Positions 54,961-62,887 of a DNA stretch of 64,000 nucleotides are shown piece after piece. Every line of letters begins with the position of its first letter. Within the stretch, counting starts at the first letter, position 1. The translations under genes and the position numbers were made by a program. The notes beneath the pieces are model-generated. The model was given only the letters and a program-made list of their open reading frames with translations. It ran no database searches and was not told the origin of the DNA. Source of the stretch: Chitinophagaceae bacterium (GTDB lineage Bacteria; Bacteroidota; Bacteroidia; Chitinophagales; Chitinophagaceae); contig JAHBTR010000001.1 of NCBI GenBank assembly GCA_019638475.1, forward strand, positions 310,001-374,000, given 5' to 3'.

Positions 54961-55047
54961 TTTAGTTTTTAGTTTTTAGTTTTTAGTTTTTAGTTTTTAG
55001 TTTTTAGTTTTTAGTTTTTAGTTTTTAGTTTTTAGTTTTTAGTTTTT
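54961..55047 (+). repeat. TTTTTAG heptanucleotide tandem array (11 full copies)
   Basis: Eleven consecutive perfect TTTTTAG units (54966-55042) with partial units at both ends. The same unit with A/G variation recurs at about 62071-62132. Confidence 0.9.
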
Positions 55048-55097
55048 ATCCTTTCGGATTTCGTTTTTAGATTTTCGGATTTCAAATTTTCCTGTCT

Positions 55098-57041
55098 TTA
55101 CTCTCCTAAGCCTCTGTAATTTTCTATAATAAATTTTACATCTTGTAGCCAGTCATATTCTTTAGCATATAAAATATCCATCTTTTGTAAAACCTCATTA
55201 CTAATAGGATAGTTTGTTTGTACTTTAAAACCATAGTGCGTAATGATAGCAGGTTTTAAATATGGTATAGCATTATTGTCAACAGCATAACCTACCCAAG
55301 TATTTTTTGCTATTAAAACATTGAAAGCATTTTGCATAGCTTTAAAACCTTTTTTAATAAATATTAAATGAATAGGAAAACTAATAAGCAATATAAGTGA
55401 AGATACAATATCTGTAAATCGTTTCATTCTTTTTTGATAAGGCTGCATCAAAGCATAATTATATTCGGTAGTTAAAATTTCGCCAGTATTCGTTTTTGAA
55501 TCGCTGCTGATAATTGAATTACTTGCAGATGAATAAAATTTGAAACTAATATGCTTTGGTAAAGTTTGAATTTGTTCAATAATTTGTTTGTAAGAAATAT
55601 TGCTAACACAAAAAATTATTTCCCGAATTTGAAATGTATCAATAATACTTTCTATGTTGCCAATATTGCCTATTGTATGGGCAGTATTTTCATCAATACT
55701 TACTCTTCCTAAAACTCTCTCTTTAAGGTTTGCATTTTGTAAAAGATTGGTAACATTTATATAATCATTTTCAGAACCTACAATAATGGTTTGTTGCATT
55801 TTTTTTACTTCATCTGTTTCTTTTATAAAATCCATTTTCTTTAAAATCCATCTATACAATATCATCATAATGCCTGATACAATGCCACCAAATAAAATAA
55901 CGCCTCTTGAAAATCTTAATGTTTCTGGTAGTAAAGAATAAACAGCCAATACTACTACAACTGCTACTAATGAAGCTGCTATTGCTTTTACAGGTTTATA
56001 CAAATTATCGTACATACCTGCTAATGCAGCAGCTATTAAAAATATAAGTACATATACTGGTGTAATAGTAGCTACAATATCTTGCTGAAAACCTGCACCA
56101 TGACGTACATTAATAATCCATATTTTTTTTACTACCCAAATACATACATAAATAACCAAGCAATCAATAATGGCTAAACTTAATCTGGTAAAAAAGCTTT
56201 TTATCAAGGTAAGTAATGCTCTTAGCCAAATAGCTACTTTAATGGTTGTAGCAAATAGTGAAGCACTATTGCCTTTATAATGTTTGGTAACAAAAAGGCT
56301 CATGGCTTCATAAAACATTTTTACATAATTAAGGCTTCCTCTTTTGGTGCTTTCTCCTTTAAAATGTATGATACTGCTTTCGGCGAAATAATAATTTTTA
56401 TATCCTTCTTGCTGTATTCTATAACTTAAATCTACATCTTCTCCATACATAAAAAATATTTCATCAAAGCCATGTATTGTATCTATCAATTCTTTTCTTG
56501 TCATAATAAATGCACCAGCCAATACATCTACTTCATGATTTTTATTTTCATCTAAATAGCCTAAAGCATATTTATTAAATAAAGAAGATTTTGGAAAAAG
56601 TGAAGCCAAACCTACCAACTTAAAAAATGATGTAATAGGCGAAGGAAATGCTCTTTTACTTTCTGATAAAAACTGTCCTTTACCATCTACCATTTTTATA
56701 CCTAATGCTCCACAAGTTGTATGTTGTTCTAAAAAATTAATACACTTTTCAAAACAATCTTCTGGTACAATAGTATCGGGATTTAAAAATAAAATATATT
56801 TTCCTGTAGCTTCTTGCAAAGCAATATTATTGGCTTTACCAAACCCTTTATTATCAGTATTTTCAATAAATTTTACCCAAGAAAATATTGGTTTTAAATA
56901 TGCCATGCTACCATCTGTAGAATTATTATCTACTACTATTACTTCTGCATGTATATGATTAATAGCTTTCTCTACAGAGTAAAGGCATTGTTGAAGAAAA
57001 TATTTTACATTATAATTTACTATAATTACAGAAAGTTGCAC
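55098..57041 (-). CDS. Composite glycosyltransferase: GT2 domain, membrane helices and degenerate sugar-transferase-like C-terminus
   Basis: A 647-residue protein. Residues 1-250 are a family 2 glycosyltransferase (SVIIVNYNVKYFLQQCL; LFLNPDTIVP as DxD; FMYGEDVDLSYRI). About 265-405 holds four or five membrane helices. About 415-525 looks like a Rossmann domain (QTIIVGSENDYINVTNLLQ), as in WbaP/polyprenyl-phosphate sugar transferases. The end (KRFTDIVSSLILLISFPIHL) resembles the re-entrant helix of such transferases but the expected catalytic block is absent. So only the GT2 part is likely catalytic and the rest may anchor or sense. The fusion is unusual; donor and acceptor are unknown. Confidence 0.8.
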   Translation of the reverse strand: MQLSVIIVNYNVKYFLQQCLYSVEKAINHIHAEVIVVDNNSTDGSMAYLKPIFSWVKFIENTDNKGFGKANNIALQEATGKYILFLNPDTIVPEDCFEKCINFLEQHTTCGALGIKMVDGKGQFLSESKRAFPSPITSFFKLVGLASLFPKSSLFNKYALGYLDENKNHEVDVLAGAFIMTRKELIDTIHGFDEIFFMYGEDVDLSYRIQQEGYKNYYFAESSIIHFKGESTKRGSLNYVKMFYEAMSLFVTKHYKGNSASLFATTIKVAIWLRALLTLIKSFFTRLSLAIIDCLVIYVCIWVVKKIWIINVRHGAGFQQDIVATITPVYVLIFLIAAALAGMYDNLYKPVKAIAASLVAVVVVLAVYSLLPETLRFSRGVILFGGIVSGIMMILYRWILKKMDFIKETDEVKKMQQTIIVGSENDYINVTNLLQNANLKERVLGRVSIDENTAHTIGNIGNIESIIDTFQIREIIFCVSNISYKQIIEQIQTLPKHISFKFYSSASNSIISSDSKTNTGEILTTEYNYALMQPYQKRMKRFTDIVSSLILLISFPIHLIFIKKGFKAMQNAFNVLIAKNTWVGYAVDNNAIPYLKPAIITHYGFKVQTNYPISNEVLQKMDILYAKEYDWLQDVKFIIENYRGLGE

Positions 57042-57126
57042 GTGGGATTATTTCTTTTTTTAGCATGGCAACATACTTTGTATTTATGATGTAACCAAAA
57101 TATACATGAAGTTCTTGTAAAAAAAA

Positions 57127-58566
57127 TTAATTGTTGATGCTTAATCTGGTTTTATGGTTTAGTTTAAACCTTACACCTAAAGAAATACCAGCAGCACTAA
57201 ATTTTTGCTTAAAGCCATAGGAATTATATTTTGGCTGAGATAAGTTGTATCTAAAATAAGGCTCTGCAAAAATATCAACATTATCGTTTATGGGCTTTAT
57301 TAAACTAACACTTCCAAACATGCTTAAACCTACGCTGTGCTTATACACTCCTGAATTTTCTTTAGCACTGACTAATTGAAAACTGGTATCTAACAATTTG
57401 CCTTGATACCATGATGCAAGGTTTACAATTAATCCTGCATTGACAGATGCTCTAAAGCCTTTGTTATAAAATTCATACCCTAAGGAAATGGGTAGTTCTA
57501 AGTTTCTGTACAAATTATATCTTACATTATTGCCATAAGATATTTGTATTTGTTTGGTAGTATCTGATATGGTAACTGTGTTGCCATTAATATCTGTTTC
57601 TGTTCTGATAGTTATAACAGTAATTTCTTTTCTTTCGCTTTCATAACGAAAATTCATTTTTTCAATTAGCTGAGAAAATTGAAGCCCTGTTTTTACATAT
57701 AGATTTTTAGAAAGCCCTCTGGTAACTCTTGCTCCAAGCGTTATACCCATTATCATTTTTTCTGCACTATCTTTTCTTTGCATGTAAGTACTATTAGGGT
57801 CTAAAGCAATTACTTTTTTGGTTACATATTCTGGTGCTACAAATCCTTCTATATACCAATTCTTTTTATAACTGTTACTTTCTCCAGGGCAATCAATATA
57901 AGGAGCAGGAATTTTTATTTTTTTCTTGGTAGTATTTAATACAGTAGGAGAAAATATTGTTAGCTGTTTAGCAGGTAGCAATACTATACTTGGCTGTGTA
58001 ACTGTGTACTCAGTATTAGTAGTATTATCATTAATAAGCTCATCATTATTTTGCTGATGCTCTATCAAATTATGTTTGCTGCTGAATGTAGTATTTGTAA
58101 CAATATTTTCTTGTTCATTAGCTACCTTTTTTGAAGGTGTAACAACTTTTTTTGAATTATGTTTTAATGCAACAATATTGTTAGTAGCCTTGTTGAATGG
58201 TTGATTATTTTTTTCTTTACTCCATGCCTCAACCTCAACAGTAGTTGGTGTTTTATTAGTTTGCTCTTGGCTAATAATAATATTATTTGGTATTACATTA
58301 GGCTGTTCTTCATTAATTGAATATTGGTTATTAGATGCTGAATAATATTTTGCTGTTACATTATTTTGTTGCCAATGTAATGTTGCAAAAAAACCAATTA
58401 ATCCAAAAATAATCAATAGCCCTGCAATAATGTGCAGTTTGGTATTAGCCCAATAAAATACAGGTTTTCTTTTTCGTTGTTCTGCTACAATTCTCTTCCA
58501 CACTTCTTCTGAAACAGGAGAAGCATAATTTTTTAATGTATCTTTTATGTATTTATCAAACATCAT
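57127..58566 (-). CDS. Putative trans-envelope anti-sigma-like protein with outer-membrane barrel
   Basis: A 479-residue protein. Residues 1-43 are charged and cytoplasm-like (MMFDKYIKDTLKNYASPVSE), a single transmembrane helix is at about 45-63 (LHIIAGLLIIFGLIGFFATL), a polar, threonine/asparagine-rich linker spans about 65-230, and the C-terminal 240 residues show alternating strands ending LGVRFKLNHKTRLSIN, like a PorT/OmpA-type barrel. It starts 7 bp after the ECF sigma gene. The topology suggests a sigma regulator spanning both membranes. A second ATG at 58563 is possible. No FecR domain is seen. Confidence 0.7.
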   Translation of the reverse strand: MMFDKYIKDTLKNYASPVSEEVWKRIVAEQRKRKPVFYWANTKLHIIAGLLIIFGLIGFFATLHWQQNNVTAKYYSASNNQYSINEEQPNVIPNNIIISQEQTNKTPTTVEVEAWSKEKNNQPFNKATNNIVALKHNSKKVVTPSKKVANEQENIVTNTTFSSKHNLIEHQQNNDELINDNTTNTEYTVTQPSIVLLPAKQLTIFSPTVLNTTKKKIKIPAPYIDCPGESNSYKKNWYIEGFVAPEYVTKKVIALDPNSTYMQRKDSAEKMIMGITLGARVTRGLSKNLYVKTGLQFSQLIEKMNFRYESERKEITVITIRTETDINGNTVTISDTTKQIQISYGNNVRYNLYRNLELPISLGYEFYNKGFRASVNAGLIVNLASWYQGKLLDTSFQLVSAKENSGVYKHSVGLSMFGSVSLIKPINDNVDIFAEPYFRYNLSQPKYNSYGFKQKFSAAGISLGVRFKLNHKTRLSINN

Positions 58567-58573
58567 ATTGCTG

Positions 58574-59113
58574 CTATACGGCTATCTTTTCTATTTGCAT
58601 AATTTTTTGTTGCAACATTTTTCTTGCTTTTACTAATTGGCTTCTGCTGGTGCTTGGCTGAATGTTTAAGAGTTGTCCAATTTCTTCATGTGTATATCCT
58701 TCAATAACATTCAGGTTAAAAACTATTCTATATCCTGTTGGTAATTCATTAATTAATTTCAATAATTCTGCTTCGCACAAATTAGAAAATGCGTAAGAAT
58801 AAGTAACTTGATTAGTATAAATTTCTTCTTTTAGTTCATTAAAAATTATTCTCTTTTTTTGCAGATATTTTAATGCACTATTGACAACAATTTTTCTTAC
58901 CCATCCTTCAAAAGAACCTTCAAATTTAAACTGATGTATATTGTTAAACACTTTTATAAATCCTTCTTGCAATATATCTTCTGCTTCCATTATATCATTT
59001 GCATATCGCAAACAAACAGTAAACATTTTACCTGCCATTTGTTCAAACAATATTCTTTGACAAGTAGCTTCTTGCCTAACACATCCTTTTATTAATTCTA
59101 TTTCTGTTAGCAC
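58574..59113 (-). CDS. ECF RNA polymerase sigma factor
   Basis: A 179-residue sigma-70 family protein. Region 2 is near residues 20-85 (YANDIMEAEDILQEGFIKVF, SFEGWVRKIVVNSALKYLQ), and region 4 near 115-170 (LINELPTGYRIVFNLNVIEG, HEEIGQLLNIQPSTSRSQLV). No sigma-1.1 or region 3 is present. It directs a regulon, probably envelope-related, and is likely controlled by the protein encoded downstream. The start is GTG at 59113; no in-frame ATG lies close upstream of region 2. Confidence 0.92.
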   Translation of the reverse strand: MLTEIELIKGCVRQEATCQRILFEQMAGKMFTVCLRYANDIMEAEDILQEGFIKVFNNIHQFKFEGSFEGWVRKIVVNSALKYLQKKRIIFNELKEEIYTNQVTYSYAFSNLCEAELLKLINELPTGYRIVFNLNVIEGYTHEEIGQLLNIQPSTSRSQLVKARKMLQQKIMQIEKIAV

Positions 59114-59245
59114 AGATATTTTGTTTACATGATAAAATGGATACCAAAATTGGCTATTTTGTTGCCTATTAGATTTCCTAAAATTAGATAATTTTTTCTC
59201 AGAAAAAATAATATTTTCTTTTTGATTGATATTCAGGTTTCTATA

Positions 59246-59737
59246 TTAAAGATTTTTTATTTTTTCAATAGTATTGGTAGTAGAATAGCCTTGTACAATA
59301 GCATTGATAACTACTCTACCCCCATTGGCTATAACTTCATTTGCTCCTACAATTTGTTCTATTGTATAGTCGCCACCTTTTACTAATACATCAGGTAAAA
59401 TAGAGGTGATTAAATGTTGTGGTGTATCTTCTTCAAAAATAATAACAGCATCTACCATCACAAGATTGGCTATAAGCAAACTTCTGCTATGTTCATTATT
59501 CACAGGTCTGTTTGCTCCTTTCAATTTTTTAATACTGTTATCACTATTAATACCTACAATTAAATAATCTGCTTCTTTTGCAGCTTGTGCCAAAGAAAAA
59601 ATATGTCCTTCATGCAAAATGTCAAAGCAGCCATTGGTAAAAGCAATGGTCTTATTCAAATTTTTCCAAGTAGCAACTACTTTAAGCAATTCGGCTAAAG
59701 TGTATATTTTTTTTTCTATAGCATCTACCTTTTTCAT
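59246..59737 (-). CDS. rfaE2: D-glycero-beta-D-manno-heptose 1-phosphate adenylyltransferase
   Basis: A 163-residue nucleotidyltransferase, equivalent to the C-terminal domain of E. coli HldE. The HxGH motif is in FTNGCFDILHEGHIFSLAQA, followed by YLIVGINSDNSIKKLKG and ANEVIANGGRVV. It makes ADP-heptose for lipopolysaccharide core or S-layer glycan. The kinase half (HldA) is not in the window. It is followed by a PDZ-free S46 peptidase gene upstream in the same orientation (7 bp gap), with no obvious functional link. Confidence 0.9.
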   Translation of the reverse strand: MKKVDAIEKKIYTLAELLKVVATWKNLNKTIAFTNGCFDILHEGHIFSLAQAAKEADYLIVGINSDNSIKKLKGANRPVNNEHSRSLLIANLVMVDAVIIFEEDTPQHLITSILPDVLVKGGDYTIEQIVGANEVIANGGRVVINAIVQGYSTTNTIEKIKNL

Positions 59738-59743
59738 ATAGTT

Positions 59744-61906
59744 TTATTTCTTTTTATTTTTAGGATAAACAATATTCATTTCTTTCACCAAATGACCTGC
59801 ATTGGCAAACTTATCAGTAATAAAAAGTACATAACGAATATCTACCATAATGTTTCTGCATATAGAAGCATCATAATTAATATCACTCATAGTACCTTCC
59901 CATACTCTATCAAAATTTAATCCTATTAAATTGCCATAAGCATCTAATGCTGGGCTGCCACTATTGCCTCCTGTAGTATGATTGCTGGCAATAAAACAAA
60001 CAGGCATTTTTCCATTTTTACCATATATACCATAATCTTTTTCTGTATGAAGTTTTATCAATTTTTCGGGTAAATCAAATTCATAATCTCCTGGTTTGTA
60101 TTTTTCTATTACGCCATCTAAGTCTGTTAAAAATTCATAATACACACCATTTTTTGGTTGATAGCCATTTACCTGACCATAAGTAATACGCATAGTACTA
60201 TTAGCATCTGGATAAAACTTTTTTTCTTTCATTACTGCTAATTGTGCTTTGGTATAAGTTCTTTGTAAATTATCAATTTGCTCTTGTAATGGAGTTAATG
60301 GTTTTTGTATTTCTCTTTGATAGGTTGCTACCATATCATTATATAAATGAACTGTTTTAAAAGTGTTGAATGTTTGTACAAAATCTTCTCCAGATTGATT
60401 GAACATTTGAAAAATAAAATCTATGTTGTATAAATTATTTTCCTGAAAAATATAGTCAGCAAGGTTGGTATAATTTTGATGAGCATTGGTAAAAGCATTT
60501 TTTAATTCAGCAGATACAAATGCTTCTGGCTGACTTAGATATATTGGTAATAATGCTTCAAATACTTTTTTATCTACTGCTGAATTATAATCTTTAAAAA
60601 ATTTTGTCAAACTTCCTTTTGCTTGAATAATTCTTTTTCGGTAGGCTTCTTCTCCCCCATTTTTATAAGCATTGTTTACTGCATTTAACTGACCAATAAT
60701 TGTAAACAATTCTAACTTACTAAATATTTCTGTAAAATAATCTTTTGCCAAACTGTAAGGTGCATATTGTGCATACACATTTTTAAAATCTGGTAAAATA
60801 TTTTTATATGCTGCAAATGCTTCATGAGTATTAACACGTTCTTGAAAAGTTGTTTCAAATTGTACTTTTTTTGCTACAGCATTGGTACGTTTTAAACCCA
60901 AAACTTCGCCTTGCCATTTTTTCCATGCATTACTAATAGAAGCCCATTTAGCAGCATATTGAATTTTTGTTTTTTCATCGGTACGCATAAATTTATCAAT
61001 AACTTCAAGTGTTTTATCTCTTACCAAAATTTTAGCAGGGTCATTTATACTGACAATTTGTTCAACAGCTACAGAAGGTAAGTATTGAGTAGTTTTTCCA
61101 GGAAAACCAAAAATCATGGTGAAGTCTCCATTATCAATTCCACTTAATGATATGTTCAATGCTTTCTTAGGAATATAAGGCACATTATCTGCTGAATATT
61201 CAGCAGGTTTATTATCTCTGTTTGCATAAATTCTAAACATAGAAAAATCTCCTGTATGTCTGGGCCACATCCAATTGTCTGTATCTTTTCCAAAGTTTCC
61301 TATGCTGCTTGGTGGTGCACCTACCAATCTTACATCTCTATAAGTTTCTGTTACAAAAGCATAGTATTGATTGCCTTCAAAAAAACTTTTGATAATAACA
61401 TTTTGTGTAGTTTCTTTCAGTATTGTTTTTTGAAGTGAAGCAATATTTTTATCAATCATGCTTTGTCTTTCTTTTTCAGTCATGGTAGCATTTGTACCAG
61501 CCAATACAGAAGTAGTTACATCATCTATACGAATAATGAATGTTACAAATAATCCATTATTAGGAAGTTCTTTTGATTTATCCATTGCCCAAAAACCATC
61601 TTGTATATAATTGTGTTCAAGGCTTGAATGATTTTGAATAGCACTAAAACCACAATGATGATTGGTTAATAATAATCCTTGTGTAGAAATAATTTCACCA
61701 GTACAAAATCCTCCAAAACTTACAATAGCATCTTTTAAACTACCTTTATTAATACTATAAATATCGGTAGCAGAAATTTTCATTCCTAAAGATTTCATTC
61801 TACCTTCATTTAACTGAGATAAAAGGTGTGGAAGCCACATACCTTCATCTGCATAGCTTCTGAAAATAGTTAATACAAATGCAATGGAAATAAATACTTT
61901 TTTCAT
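59744..61906 (-). CDS. S46-family dipeptidyl peptidase, DPP11 type
   Basis: A 720-residue exported serine peptidase of the DPP7/DPP11 family. A Sec signal (about 1-19, ending RSYA) precedes DEGMWLPHLLSQLN. The catalytic histidine is in LLTNHHCGFSA (about His78), and the catalytic serine is Ser649 in GGNSGSPAL. The position 18 residues after it, which sets P1 preference, is Arg667 (LNFDRVWEG); arginine there is typical of DPP11, which removes dipeptides after Asp or Glu. It supports peptide feeding in the periplasm. The ATG at 61906 fits the signal. Confidence 0.9.
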   Translation of the reverse strand: MKKVFISIAFVLTIFRSYADEGMWLPHLLSQLNEGRMKSLGMKISATDIYSINKGSLKDAIVSFGGFCTGEIISTQGLLLTNHHCGFSAIQNHSSLEHNYIQDGFWAMDKSKELPNNGLFVTFIIRIDDVTTSVLAGTNATMTEKERQSMIDKNIASLQKTILKETTQNVIIKSFFEGNQYYAFVTETYRDVRLVGAPPSSIGNFGKDTDNWMWPRHTGDFSMFRIYANRDNKPAEYSADNVPYIPKKALNISLSGIDNGDFTMIFGFPGKTTQYLPSVAVEQIVSINDPAKILVRDKTLEVIDKFMRTDEKTKIQYAAKWASISNAWKKWQGEVLGLKRTNAVAKKVQFETTFQERVNTHEAFAAYKNILPDFKNVYAQYAPYSLAKDYFTEIFSKLELFTIIGQLNAVNNAYKNGGEEAYRKRIIQAKGSLTKFFKDYNSAVDKKVFEALLPIYLSQPEAFVSAELKNAFTNAHQNYTNLADYIFQENNLYNIDFIFQMFNQSGEDFVQTFNTFKTVHLYNDMVATYQREIQKPLTPLQEQIDNLQRTYTKAQLAVMKEKKFYPDANSTMRITYGQVNGYQPKNGVYYEFLTDLDGVIEKYKPGDYEFDLPEKLIKLHTEKDYGIYGKNGKMPVCFIASNHTTGGNSGSPALDAYGNLIGLNFDRVWEGTMSDINYDASICRNIMVDIRYVLFITDKFANAGHLVKEMNIVYPKNKKK

Positions 61907-62022
61907 ATTGATAAAAATTTAGTTCGGCAATGTAATAAATATTGTGTGTGTAGCCACTTGTTTTTTTATAGTTGTAATGATAAAAATGAAAAATAATGAA
62001 TTTAGTGTTTAGTTTTTCGTGC

Positions 62023-62058
62023 AATCATCAGTCTGACGGAACCGTCTGACTGATGATT
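62023..62058. repeat. 17-bp-arm palindrome, CAGTCAGACGG family
   Basis: Arms 62023-62039 and 62042-62058 (AATCATCAGTCTGACGG and CCGTCTGACTGATGATT) pair with one mismatch around AA. The core matches the palindrome at 45510-45537. Confidence 0.7.
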
Positions 62059-62070
62059 TAGTTTCTCTTT

Positions 62071-62132
62071 TTTTAGTTTTTAGTTTTTAGTTTTTAATTT
62101 TTAGTTTTTAGTTTTTAATTTTTAATTTTTAG
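62071..62132 (+). repeat. TTTTTAG/TTTTTAA heptanucleotide tract
   Basis: About eight or nine heptamer units alternating TTTTTAG and TTTTTAA, preceded by TTTAGTTTCT as at the 54.9-kb array. Confidence 0.75.
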
Positions 62133-62161
62133 AATTTCAGGTTCAAAACATCCGAATTATT

Positions 62162-62190
62162 CCCCTTCTTTGAAGGGGATAGGGGTAGTT
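62162..62190. repeat. AACTACCCCT-family palindrome, left of the DUF559 gene
   Basis: CCCCTTC-TTT-GAAGGGG (62162-62178), spacer AT, then AGGGGTAGTT (62181-62190). It is in inverted orientation relative to the copy at 62687-62714. Confidence 0.75.
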
Positions 62191-62223
62191 CAAAGAAAAA
62201 ACAATAAATTTGAACTACATGTT

Positions 62224-62653
62224 ATGAATCAACAAATCAATATATTGACACACATCCACAATATCCCCATTAGAAAAAATTTTATTCCCCAATTACCATA
62301 TAATCCACTATTAAAAGAATTAGCAAAAGAAAAAAGAAAAGCAAGAATTTTGAGTGAAGTGCTTTTTTGGAAACAAGTAAGAAATAAACAATTTCATAAT
62401 ATAGATTTTGACAGGCAAAGAATAATTGGAAATTATATTGTAGATTTTTATGTGAAGGCATTAGGCTTAGCTATAGAAATTGATGGTATAAGCCACGAAG
62501 CAAAAGAAAGCTACAATAAAGTAAGAGAGATATTTTTATTATCTGAAGGAAGGGATAAAAGTGTTTAGAGCAGGAGATGGCAAAGTAAAGTATGATTTAC
62601 TAACTGTTTTAGAAAGGTTAGAACATTTTATCATTCAAGAGTATGGAGTGTGA
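62224..62653 (+). pseudogene. DUF559 (Vsr-like) endonuclease-fold gene with a frameshift
   Basis: Two frames make one protein of about 143 residues. Frame 1, from the ATG at 62224, reads KARILSEVLFWKQVRNKQFH, FDRQRIIGNYIVDFYVKALG and LAIEIDGISHEAKE. This is the DUF559 PD-(D/E)xK-like core, with the acidic DFY...EIDG residues. It stops at 62568 after a shifted tail. The expected C-terminus, KEGIKVFRAGDGKVKYDLLT to EYGV, is in the +1 frame, ending at 62653. One extra base lies in about 62541-62552. The protein is a Vsr-like single-strand or mismatch nuclease candidate; function unproven. Inverted palindromes flank the gene. An earlier TTG at 62170 is unlikely as the start. Confidence 0.7.
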
Positions 62654-62686
62654 TAAATATCTATTTTAGGACAAGACAAACATTTT

Positions 62687-62714
62687 AACTACCCCTGCCC
62701 CTCCAGTGGAGGGG
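62687..62714. repeat. AACTACCCCT-family palindrome, right of the DUF559 gene
   Basis: AACTACCCCT (62687-62696), spacer G, then CCCCTCC-AGT-GGAGGGG (62698-62714). It is an inverted counterpart of 62162-62190. Confidence 0.75.
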
Positions 62715-62887
62715 GATATTTTCAAATTACCCATGTATCGTCCTAAAAAAAATTTTTTTATTAAAAATACATCTTATACATTTACAACCTGATTCTTATA
62801 ACCAAAACTTCATATCCTAAGAGAAACAAGTATCCTCTGTAACAAATCAAAACCTCATTTTAAATTTTAAACTAAACTTATTTGTTT

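Larger units (their letters stand above)
54644..55097. other. 454-bp repeat-rich gap between the carbonic anhydrase and glycosyltransferase genes
   Basis: No gene is visible. It contains an AACTACCCCT-family palindrome (54849-54877), scattered TTTCGGATTT motifs, and a long TTTTTAG tandem array (54961-55047). The neighbouring genes converge here, so terminators might be expected, but I see no classic one. Confidence 0.7.
61907..62223. other. 317-bp repeat-rich gap before the DUF559 gene
   Basis: It contains a CAGTCAGACGG-family palindrome (62023-62058), a TTTTTAG/TTTTTAA tract (about 62071-62132), and an AACTACCCCT-type palindrome (62162-62190). There is no gene. Confidence 0.75.

Noticed and set aside
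54961..55047. TTTTTAG array considered as a CRISPR
   Set aside because: Units are seven bases with no spacers and there are no cas genes.
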